Shown here: one piece after another, positions 1-5,651 of the stretch
Numbering within the stretch: the stretch's first letter is position 1
Layout of the letters: the number at the start of each line of letters is the position of its first letter
DNA from: GCA-003244245 sp046262495
GTDB lineage: Bacteria; Actinomycetota; Actinomycetes; Mycobacteriales; Pseudonocardiaceae
Direction: 5' to 3'
Assembly (NCBI GenBank): GCA_046262495.1
Contig: JBHEMR010000048.1
Location: 1-12,446, forward strand
Length of the DNA: 12,446 nt
Notes under the pieces: model-generated
What the model was told of the DNA's origin: nothing
The model's database searches: none
Seen by the model: the letters and a program-made list of their open reading frames with translations, nothing else
Program-made: the position numbers and the translations under genes

Positions 1-254
1 ATCTTCGGATGCTTCCGCACCTCGAGCGTCTTGTCGGTGTTCTTCTCGATGTCCTTGCGATCCGATTCCTTCACCGCTTCGGTGATGACGCGCAGCGAAC
101 CGGCGTCGAGATCGACGGTGACCCCATCGTCGTCCCCCACATCTACGGACAAGTTGGTCACCCGGAAGGTCACGTCGTGGCCCATGGAGGTCAACAGCCC
201 CTCACGAAAGACCGATACCCGGCAATCCACCGCTGAAGCATCGAAAGTTGGCAC
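1..254 (-). CDS. YceI-like domain protein, N-terminal part (runs off left edge)
   Basis: This open frame reads leftward from a GTG at 254 and has no stop before base 1, so only about 84 N-terminal residues are visible. The start reads M-P-T-F-D-A-S, then DCRVSVFREGLL, SMGHDVTFRVTN and a VDLDAGSLRVI stretch. This matches the cytoplasmic actinobacterial YceI-like pattern (FKEGLLS..HDLKLRVT, then DxxSLRV, then an acidic/basic helix like DRKDIEKN). YceI proteins are lipocalin-like beta barrels that bind isoprenoid or other amphiphilic ligands; the ligand here cannot be told. No signal peptide is visible. GTG 254 is preferred over ATG 185 because the conserved DCRV..F.EGLL block lies upstream of the ATG. 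No clear Shine-Dalgarno precedes the GTG; GTG 230 is an alternative. Assignment is by recalled family pattern only. Confidence 0.7.
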   Translation of the reverse strand, partial: MPTFDASAVDCRVSVFREGLLTSMGHDVTFRVTNLSVDVGDDDGVTVDLDAGSLRVITEAVKESDRKDIEKNTDKTLEVRKHPK

Positions 255-328
255 CCGGTTAGCGTAGCCGGACACAGAAAGTCACCGACCGCCACCCGGA
301 GCAGAGATGGCTCACTCAACCAGATCGT

Positions 329-472
329 TCAGGTGATCACGGCGGTCTGCATGGCCGCGGCGAGCCGCTGCACGTCAGGCAGGGCCTCCCGATCGGCGTG
401 CGGCGCGAGTATGCAGTGTCCCGGTACAGGAAAGCCCACAACGAGCGCTTGACCAGCCGCTAGCGGCGCCAT
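329..472 (-). CDS. Doubtful small ORF or gene remnant, 47 codons
   Basis: An ATG at 472 opens a minus-strand frame of 47 codons ending in TGA at 329-331. The frame itself stays open back to a stop at 530-532, antisense to the NYN gene. The product starts MAPLAAGQALVVGFPVP and ends QRLAAAMQTAVIT, with an amphipathic-looking C-terminal helix. Codon third positions in the second half are strongly G/C, as in real genes here. There is no Shine-Dalgarno before the ATG and I recognise no family. It could be the 3' remnant of a decayed gene, a small protein gene, or chance, since open frames of this size are common in GC-rich DNA. Confidence 0.2.
   Translation of the reverse strand: MAPLAAGQALVVGFPVPGHCILAPHADREALPDVQRLAAAMQTAVIT
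456..467. promoter_or_regulatory. Perfect 12-bp palindrome upstream of NYN gene
   Basis: The sequence GCCGCTAGCGGC is its own reverse complement and lies 10 bp before the first possible start of the NYN gene. It could be an operator half-site pair for a dimeric regulator or an antitermination/mRNA hairpin. A 12-bp GC-rich palindrome can also occur by chance, and no regulator is identified. Confidence 0.2.
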
Positions 473-477
473 CGAGT

Positions 478-927
478 GTGGCGTGTAAACCTGCCTCACC
501 GCAGGTGCATGATCACACCGTGCAGGTACTCATCGACGCGGACAACCTCGACGTGCCGCGGCTGCGTCTGCTAGTCGCAGCGCTGGAGGCGGCACCATCC
601 GGCGACGTCGTGATAGCCGGAGCACCGACAGCGCTGGAAGCGGTTGACTGGCCCCTGCAGGCTCAGGTTCTGCCCGCCAGCGGCTGGCAGGGCGCCGACA
701 TACTGCTGGCCCGCGCCTACCGCACCGATGACCGACCGCTGCTGCTGGCCACCGGTGACGGGGATTTCGTTCAACTGGCACGACGCCATCCCGGCATAGT
801 GCTCGTCGTCGGCGGCACGTCGAGCCGGTCTCGAACATTCGCCGGTCCGCGAATCAGCACCACCGACCCCGCGGCCGACGGCGGCGCACAGCTGCGCTCG
901 TGGCTGGACCTGCACACAATGCTGTGA
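478..927 (+). CDS. NYN/PIN-like domain protein (putative RNase)
   Basis: The 149-residue frame carries the signature of the NYN branch of PIN-like nucleases. It has an IDADN motif after the first strand (D20, D22, N23), a central GADILLARA (D74) and a C-terminal ATGDGDFVQLARR (D94, D96). These acidic residues normally coordinate the metal ion for RNA cleavage, and all are present, so the protein may be active. It is close to a bare single domain with no extra RNA-binding region and no signal peptide. The start is uncertain: GTG codons at 478, 505 and 520 are in frame, none has a good Shine-Dalgarno, and the conserved fold begins at about residue 16. The gene ends 39 nt before the HIT gene on the same strand, so the two are probably co-transcribed. 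The RNA substrate is unknown. Confidence 0.75.
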   Translation: MACKPASPQVHDHTVQVLIDADNLDVPRLRLLVAALEAAPSGDVVIAGAPTALEAVDWPLQAQVLPASGWQGADILLARAYRTDDRPLLLATGDGDFVQLARRHPGIVLVVGGTSSRSRTFAGPRISTTDPAADGGAQLRSWLDLHTML

Positions 928-966
928 TTGCTCCTTGAGATTCGCGATGCACACCGGAGGAGAACC

Positions 967-1395
967 GTGTCGACGCTGTTCAGTCGCATCATCCAGGGCG
1001 AGATCCCAGGCCGCTTCGTCTGGGGTGATGACCGCTGCGTTGCGTTCCTCACCATCGCTCCATTGCGGCCTGGGCACACCCTGGTCGTCCCGCGCAGTGA
1101 GGTCGACGAGTGGACCGACGCCGACGACGACCTGCTGACCCATCTCGTGGGGGTGGCGAGGCACATCGGCACCGCGCAGAAGGTCGCGTTCGACGCACCC
1201 CGTGCCGGGCTCATCATTGCCGGGTTCGAGGTACCGCACCTTCATGTGCACGTGTTCCCCGCCTGGAGCGTCGACGACTTCAATTTCGACAACGCCAACC
1301 CGGATCCAGATCCGGCCGAACTCGACGCCGCCGCCGACACGCTGTGCCAAGCCCTGCGCGAGGCCGAGCAGAGATCGTCATTCGGCGCCGAATAG
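967..1395 (+). CDS. HIT-family protein (nucleotide-binding hydrolase)
   Basis: The 142-residue protein is a single histidine-triad domain. It begins STLFSRIIQGEIPGRFVW, has the PGHTLVVPR strand in the middle, and carries the catalytic triad HLHVHVFPAW at about residues 91-100 (H91, H93, H95). HIT proteins hydrolyse or transfer nucleotide phosphoramidates and related nucleotides through a covalent His-AMP intermediate; the physiological substrate of this actinobacterial group is not known to me. GTG 967 was chosen because GGAGGA lies about 5-6 nt upstream and the family's usual N-terminus starts there, although the frame is open back to 928. Length matches short actinobacterial HIT proteins. 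It follows the NYN gene at close distance. Confidence 0.9.
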   Translation: MSTLFSRIIQGEIPGRFVWGDDRCVAFLTIAPLRPGHTLVVPRSEVDEWTDADDDLLTHLVGVARHIGTAQKVAFDAPRAGLIIAGFEVPHLHVHVFPAWSVDDFNFDNANPDPDPAELDAAADTLCQALREAEQRSSFGAE

Positions 1396-1516
1396 CGGTC
1401 AGCCGGGTCCGTGGGATCGCGGTTCGGCTCCGAATGGCGATGGCGGCGCTCAGGCGGAGGGGATCAGGGGGCGAAAGCTGCGCGGGTGCGGGCTGTTGTC
1501 GACAGTGGCCACCGGG
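1396..1516. other. Convergent intergenic gap
   Basis: This 121-bp spacer lies between the 3' ends of the HIT gene (plus) and the exported copper-cluster protein (minus). A terminator for one or both would be expected, but I see no clear stem followed by a T tract on either strand. Confidence 0.4.
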
Positions 1517-2404
1517 TCACCTCGCCAGCGCGGTGAACTCGACGCTCCGTAGCTGGCCATGATGCTGAAACTCCAGGAACATCCGGTAGTAACCGGCGGT
1601 AGGCACGTCGACCTCGAAGTCAATCGCGGTGTCCTGGCGGGGACCCGCGACGGAACGCACATTCAGGTGAGCCAAGTCACCCTCACGCAAGATGACTAAA
1701 TGCCCAGCGTTCCCGAGAATAGGATCGAGGTCGGTGACCGGCAGATCGTCGCGCATAACATGCATCCCAATTCGCGATACCGACCCAGCGAACAGATCGC
1801 CGGTCGACACCACCGTATAGCCATCTAGCTCGGCGATCGTTGAAACCTTTGATATGGGTCCGTCCTCGACGAGCCCGGGTGCCTCGAGATCCACGCCGAG
1901 CGTGACCGGTGTCGTGGCGGTCCCGGGCAGGAACTCGGCGAAAGCTCGGTAGCTGCCCGGCTGCTTGAGTTGCAGCGGTACGGTCCAGGTGCCGTCAGGG
2001 TCCATGACGGGATAAAGATGCTGGTAGCCGGTGATATCCCGGCGTACGACGAAAAAGTTCATCTGCTGGTCGCCGCGCTTCGCGAAGTCGGTCACCGGCT
2101 GGCCGTTATTCGAGAAGACGGTAAAACGGAAGTTTTCGAACTCTCCGGCGGTGAATCGCGTGATCCGAGGGCGCAGCAGGTAACCACGGCTGGCGATGGC
2201 CAGCCCACCGGGCGACTTGCCGTGATCGTCGTCCTCGCTGATGCCGTTCCTACCGTGGTCATGAGGCGCCGTCGCGGTGCGGCCGACGACCGCCTCACCG
2301 AAGTTGATCCCGAAGCCGAACAACGCAACCAAGCTGGCGAGCAACGCCATCAATGGCACCGGAGCTCGCAACTGTGCGGGCCGGAGTTTTCGAGCGTCAA
2401 GCAT
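1517..2404 (-). CDS. Membrane-anchored exported protein of copper-response cluster
   Basis: The 295-residue protein has a short basic N-terminus, one hydrophobic segment at about residues 15-36 that could be an uncleaved signal anchor, and a His/Asp-rich stretch HDHGRNGISEDDDHG at about 48-62. Two beta-rich repeats follow, with features such as FFVVRRDITGYQHLYPV, DGTWTVPL, then GHLVILREGDLAHLNV, and a C-terminal EFQHHG. Similar proteins of unknown function recur in actinobacteria beside csoR, copZ and copA genes. His-rich patches suggest extracytoplasmic metal binding, which is inference. It starts 14 nt after the stop of the HMA gene with no clear Shine-Dalgarno, suggesting translational coupling. 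No enzymatic motif was recognised. Confidence 0.7.
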   Translation of the reverse strand: MLDARKLRPAQLRAPVPLMALLASLVALFGFGINFGEAVVGRTATAPHDHGRNGISEDDDHGKSPGGLAIASRGYLLRPRITRFTAGEFENFRFTVFSNNGQPVTDFAKRGDQQMNFFVVRRDITGYQHLYPVMDPDGTWTVPLQLKQPGSYRAFAEFLPGTATTPVTLGVDLEAPGLVEDGPISKVSTIAELDGYTVVSTGDLFAGSVSRIGMHVMRDDLPVTDLDPILGNAGHLVILREGDLAHLNVRSVAGPRQDTAIDFEVDVPTAGYYRMFLEFQHHGQLRSVEFTALAR

Positions 2405-2418
2405 GTCTAGTCAATATC

Positions 2419-2637
2419 TCAGCCGGAGATCTCATAGCCGGCTTCGTCGACTGCAGCGCGAACCGCGTCGGCGTCCAACGGTCCACCGCTGGTGACTCGA
2501 ACCCGGCCGGTGTGCAGGTCGACCTGCACATCTGTGACGCCGTCGATGCCGCCGACCTCCTGCGTCACCGCCGAGACACAGTGCTGGCAAACCATCCCGG
2601 TGATGATGTACTCGCCGACGGTGGCGGTGTCCCCCAT
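2419..2637 (-). CDS. CopZ-like heavy-metal-associated (HMA) domain protein
   Basis: This 72-residue protein is a single HMA ferredoxin-like domain. The metal site is GMVCQHCV with C17 and C20, and the fold ends in the usual AVDEAGYEI. Such free-standing HMA domains bind Cu(I) through the two cysteines and pass it to P-type ATPases or to sensors. ATG 2637 is supported by a strong AGGAGG six bases upstream. The gene sits directly after csoR and 14 nt before the exported protein, in one operon. No CopA-type ATPase, the usual partner, is present in the window. Copper is the likely metal because of the csoR neighbour; other soft metals are not excluded. Confidence 0.9.
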   Translation of the reverse strand: MGDTATVGEYIITGMVCQHCVSAVTQEVGGIDGVTDVQVDLHTGRVRVTSGGPLDADAVRAAVDEAGYEISG

Positions 2638-2671
2638 GTCAGACCTCCTATCTCGTTGCGCTGCGCGTTCG

Positions 2672-2936
2672 TCAGGAGCGAATCAGGCGAGCGATCGCGT
2701 CGGCCGCTTCCTTGACCTTGACGCCGGCCTCGGACCCGTCGGCCGCGGCGTCGACCACGCAGCTTGTCATATGCTCTTCGAGCAAATTGCAGTGCTCTGG
2801 TAGCGGCGGAGACTTGGGTCAAGACATCGATGCAGTATTGATCCTCCTCCACCATCCGCTGCAACCCGCGGATCTGACCCTCGATCCGGCGTAGCCGGTT
2901 GAGGTACGCGTCTCGGTCCTTGGTGTAGTTCGCCAC
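2672..2936 (-). pseudogene. csoR: csoR-type copper-sensing repressor, disrupted by a frameshift deletion
   Basis: From GTG 2936 the first 50 residues read as a normal CsoR: YLNRLRRIEGQIRGLQRM, then YCIDVLTQVSAATRALQ with the first copper ligand at C35. At about 2784-2790 the frame breaks. The correct continuation, NLLEEHMTSCVVDAAA and then KEAADAIARLIRS, lies in another frame and ends at TGA 2672-2674. It holds the expected His and Cys ligands. Spacing from the first Cys to that His in CsoR (25 residues in the M. tuberculosis protein as I recall it) implies about 14 nt are missing. The frame as written instead gives a 123-aa basic product that runs into copZ and ends at 2565. CsoR is a tetrameric helical repressor released from DNA by Cu(I); without the second and third ligands it should not sense copper. 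A sequencing or assembly error is possible, though 14 nt is larger than a homopolymer slip. Confidence 0.8.
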
Positions 2937-2979
2937 TACCCCGTCCTCTCCCGGCTCCTCCTCAGCGATTCCCCACCTG

Positions 2980-2992
2980 CACCCCGCGGGTG
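2980..2992. promoter_or_regulatory. Candidate CsoR operator (inverted repeat)
   Basis: CACCCCGCGGGTG forms an inverted repeat of CACCC/GGGTG around a 3-bp centre, about 43 bp upstream of the csoR start. CsoR operators are typically pseudo-palindromes of TACCC/GGGTA type with a G/C run, so this is a plausible autoregulatory site. The spacing is shorter than I would expect. It also lies just downstream of the DUF3048 stop, so it could be part of a weak terminator stem. Confidence 0.3.
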
Positions 2993-3011
2993 TCTGTCCA
3001 CCACGGCCACG

Positions 3012-4085
3012 CTAGCTCGGAACCAATATCACCCATACCGGGCCGGACGCGAAGGTCAGCGGCGATCCATCCGGCAGATTGAAGGTGGTGATCGCATCGG
3101 GGGCCGGCCGCGACCAGCTCCCAGTGAACGCCTGCCCGTCGCGGAGTACGACCACATCACCGGAGCCCACTGTCGCCGCGAACGGCGACGCTGCTCCGGC
3201 CGCGTCGTGGACGGAGGTAGCACGCACTGACACTCGCTGCAGCACCACAGTTGCCGCACCGGGCCGCGGCCCAGACGCTGAGGTGAGCGGCGCGCCGTCC
3301 ATGGAGATCACCCACCTGGCCTCCGCTGGTGCCCACTGCACGCCGACGGCGGTCGCCGAGTACCTGACCTCGGTCCCCGGTACCGGACGGCCGCCGGGCG
3401 GGAGCGGTCCGAAGCGGAACCCGATATCCCGCGGTGGCGCGCCCCCTTCACGTAGCCGGTTGGCGTCGCCGAAGAGGTTGTGCGGCATCGACCTTCGCCG
3501 GTCCCGGCGATAGTCACCAGACCGCGCGATGGCCGAGACGTCAAGTACCGGAGCGCGCGCCACCAGCGCGCCGACTTCAGGGGCTGCACCGGAGAACGCC
3601 AGCGCCGGCCGGCCGAAATTGGACAGCAGCTCCACGTCGGAGGCGCGCGAGCTGCGTACCGGCCCCACCACCGGCGGGACTCGGGACTGATACACGGCGA
3701 GTAGCCGGCTCAGCCCGCCCTCAACCGGCTCGACGTAGACCAGATCCGCCAACTCAAGTCCGCTTTGCGGGCGGGCCACCGCGGCATTGTCGATCTTCAC
3801 GCAGAGTACCGGCGCTTGGAGGTCGGTGGGCAGGCCGGTGAACGGAGAGACCGGGGGCGGGGCGGGCGCGATGCTGGGTACCAAGCTGGGTGCCGGGTCG
3901 GACGGGACCATTCTCGGCGCTATCGCGCTCAGCCCAACCGAGCCGGACGGACGCTGCGCGACGGGTAAGACGACCCCCGCGGACGGAGTCACGGATGCGC
4001 TGGAGGAGCTGGACAGCAAGCTGGCGGGCAGCGCGTACACCACCAGCAGGGCCAGCACGCGCAGCGCTTGTCCCCGTCTACTCAT
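3012..4085 (-). CDS. DUF3048 domain exported protein
   Basis: The 357-residue product has an N-terminal hydrophobic segment at about residues 8-24 followed by a Ser-rich stretch, without a lipobox Cys, so it is a secreted or anchored protein. A Pro/Ser-rich linker leads to the DUF3048 region, which opens at about residue 81 with PFTGLP, then KIDN (97-100) and ARPQSGLELADLVYVEPVEG (104-123), a very typical signature. Later conserved features are GPVRSSRASD, DRRRSMPHNLF and the C-terminal TGSWSRP and PVWVILV. The molecular function of DUF3048 (YerB-like) proteins is not established; an envelope role is likely. ATG 4085 is chosen because GAGGGGG lies about 8 nt upstream and the signal sequence begins there; the frame is open to 4136. 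It ends 75 nt before csoR on the same strand. Confidence 0.88.
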   Translation of the reverse strand: MSRRGQALRVLALLVVYALPASLLSSSSSASVTPSAGVVLPVAQRPSGSVGLSAIAPRMVPSDPAPSLVPSIAPAPPPVSPFTGLPTDLQAPVLCVKIDNAAVARPQSGLELADLVYVEPVEGGLSRLLAVYQSRVPPVVGPVRSSRASDVELLSNFGRPALAFSGAAPEVGALVARAPVLDVSAIARSGDYRRDRRRSMPHNLFGDANRLREGGAPPRDIGFRFGPLPPGGRPVPGTEVRYSATAVGVQWAPAEARWVISMDGAPLTSASGPRPGAATVVLQRVSVRATSVHDAAGAASPFAATVGSGDVVVLRDGQAFTGSWSRPAPDAITTFNLPDGSPLTFASGPVWVILVPS

Positions 4086-4326
4086 GACCACCACCCCCTC
4101 GCAGAGCGCATGATGCCACTCTGGGTGACACTTCATACCAGCGGTGATCCGCGTGCGGGAAATCCTGGGTCACCACACCTGCGGAGTTCCAACCATTTGG
4201 CGGTACCGCATGGCGGAGGGTGACGAAATAACGCCTGGATGTGGCACTCCGCTCGGAGGATGACAAAGAGTCGCCTGCCGATTACGCTGGGGGAACATCG
4301 CTCAACGTCACTGCCGGGGGAACCTA
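4086..4326. promoter_or_regulatory. Divergent promoter region between DUF3048 gene and GGDEF gene
   Basis: This 241-bp gap lies between two head-to-head genes and must hold both promoters. The motif GGGGGAAC occurs twice in direct orientation, at 4289-4296 and 4316-4323, 27 bp apart; the second copy doubles as the ribosome binding site of the GGDEF gene. No confident sigma-factor boxes, riboswitch or small gene were recognised. Confidence 0.45.
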
Positions 4327-5622
4327 GTGAGTATGAGCCACGGGCTGCAACGCGTCGAACCGAGGCGCGGCCTGATGGCTGTGCACCCCTGGCAGTGGAA
4401 GCTGTGGCGCGAGCGGAAAGTCGTTATCGCCTACGTCCTCACCGTGGACTTCGTGGCACTGGCGTTGGCCGCCGCGATCCTCGTTGCGATGCCGATCCGC
4501 TCTGGTGACCTGGTGCGCTTCGGGCTGCTGGTCGGGGGCGCAGTCGTCCACCGGGAGGCGGTCCACCGGATCGAAAGCCTGCGTGAGCGGACGACGGGCA
4601 ATGGTCTGCTCACCAATCTCAGCTCGTTATGGATTTTTGCGGCAGCGTTGTCCGTGCCGTTACCGCTTGTCGTCGGGCTGACCGGGATGGTGCACCTGCA
4701 CTCCTGGTACCGAGGTATCCCCGGCAGGTTGTACCGCAAGCTGTTTTCCGCCGCGACGATGGTGCTGGCGCCCACAGCCGCCGTCGCAGTCCTGCAGCTG
4801 GTCCAGCCCGCTGCATACCCGATCGTCCCGCACGGGCCGGTGGGTCTCGCCGTTCTGATCGGTGCCGGGACCGTGTTCTGGCTGGTCAATTATGCCTTGG
4901 TGGTCGGCGCCGTGATCATGTCCGATCCGCTGCAGTCAGGCCGCCAGGTCCTGGGCAATCCAAGTGACCAGATCGTCGTGGCGGCCTCGCTCGGGCTCGG
5001 AGTCGGATTCGCGGTCATGCTGGCTTTCGCTCCGTGGCTGATCGCCGTCCTCATGGTCACCGTGTTCGCCCTGCACCGTGCACTACTGCTACCGCACTTC
5101 CAGCAGGCCGCGCGCACCGACAGCAAGACTGGTCTGCTCACCGTGGGCTTCTGGCGGGAGGCCGCCGGCCGGGAACTTGAACGTGCCCGCCGGCTCGCTG
5201 ACCCGCTCGGAGTGCTGATGCTGGACCTGGATCATTTCAAGTCGTTCAACGACCGGATGGGTCATCTCGTCGGTGATCAGGTGCTGCGTGCCGTCGCCGA
5301 CGAGCTCCGCTCCCAGACCAGGCCCTACGACCTGGTCGGGCGGTTCGGAGGCGAAGAATTCGTGATTCTGCTGTCCGGTGTGGGCACCGCCCAAGTCGAG
5401 GACATCGCGGACCGGATCCGGGAGCGAATCAGCCAGCTGCGCGTCCTGGTCGACAGTCCGCATGATCGGCCGGTCACCGTGGATGGGATATCGATATCGA
5501 TCGGCGCAGCGGTCCGACCCAATGACGGCGACGACATCGACCATCTGCTACTTGCCGCCGATGGCGCGCTGCTGGCCGCCAAAGCCGCTGGCCGCGACCG
5601 CGTCCGCCTCGCAACGCGCTAA
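4327..5622 (+). CDS. Membrane diguanylate cyclase (GGDEF domain)
   Basis: The 431-residue protein has a hydrophobic N-terminal half with about six membrane helices (roughly residues 35-250) and a cytoplasmic GGDEF domain from about 260 to the end. The domain starts with TDSKTGLLTVGFW, continues with LMLDLDHFKSFND and carries the active-site motif RFGGEEF (GGEEF at 341-345). An RPYD allosteric inhibition site lies at 332-335, five residues before the active site. All key residues are intact, so it should make cyclic di-GMP from two GTP and be feedback inhibited. There is no EAL domain. The membrane part resembles a sensor region but I could not assign it to a named class. GTG 4327 lies 4 nt after GGGGGAA; ATG 4333 is an alternative. 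fbiC follows after about 29 nt on the same strand. Confidence 0.92.
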   Translation: MSMSHGLQRVEPRRGLMAVHPWQWKLWRERKVVIAYVLTVDFVALALAAAILVAMPIRSGDLVRFGLLVGGAVVHREAVHRIESLRERTTGNGLLTNLSSLWIFAAALSVPLPLVVGLTGMVHLHSWYRGIPGRLYRKLFSAATMVLAPTAAVAVLQLVQPAAYPIVPHGPVGLAVLIGAGTVFWLVNYALVVGAVIMSDPLQSGRQVLGNPSDQIVVAASLGLGVGFAVMLAFAPWLIAVLMVTVFALHRALLLPHFQQAARTDSKTGLLTVGFWREAAGRELERARRLADPLGVLMLDLDHFKSFNDRMGHLVGDQVLRAVADELRSQTRPYDLVGRFGGEEFVILLSGVGTAQVEDIADRIRERISQLRVLVDSPHDRPVTVDGISISIGAAVRPNDGDDIDHLLLAADGALLAAKAAGRDRVRLATR

Positions 5623-5651
5623 CCCGCGCTCTCGCTGCCATCGTGGGTGGC

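Larger units (their letters stand above)
255..477. other. Intergenic region, divergent between YceI-like gene and NYN gene
   Basis: This roughly 220-bp gap separates two divergently transcribed genes, so it should hold both promoters. I could not identify a convincing -10/-35 pair on either strand. It contains a perfect 12-bp palindrome (456-467) close to the NYN start and a doubtful small minus-strand ORF (329-472). Nothing resembling a tRNA, riboswitch or terminator hairpin with a T tract was seen. Confidence 0.5.

Noticed and set aside
928..966. Earlier start at 928 for the HIT protein
   Set aside because: GTG 967 has GGAGGA at proper spacing and matches the usual N-terminus of the family; the upstream codons do not resemble HIT sequence.
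571..1350. 259-aa minus-strand ORF opposite the NYN and HIT genes
   Set aside because: It overlaps two genes with clear catalytic motifs on the plus strand, and its own translation shows no recognisable domain; it is a shadow of GC-rich codon use.
2565..2936. Full 123-aa minus-strand ORF as a genuine CsoR variant with a novel basic tail
   Set aside because: After residue 50 the sequence loses the family pattern while the expected CsoR C-terminus continues in another frame, so the tail is a frameshift product.
4086..4136. N-terminal extension of the DUF3048 protein from 4136
   Set aside because: The extension carries no signal-peptide logic and the internal ATG 4085 has a good Shine-Dalgarno and begins the hydrophobic export signal.
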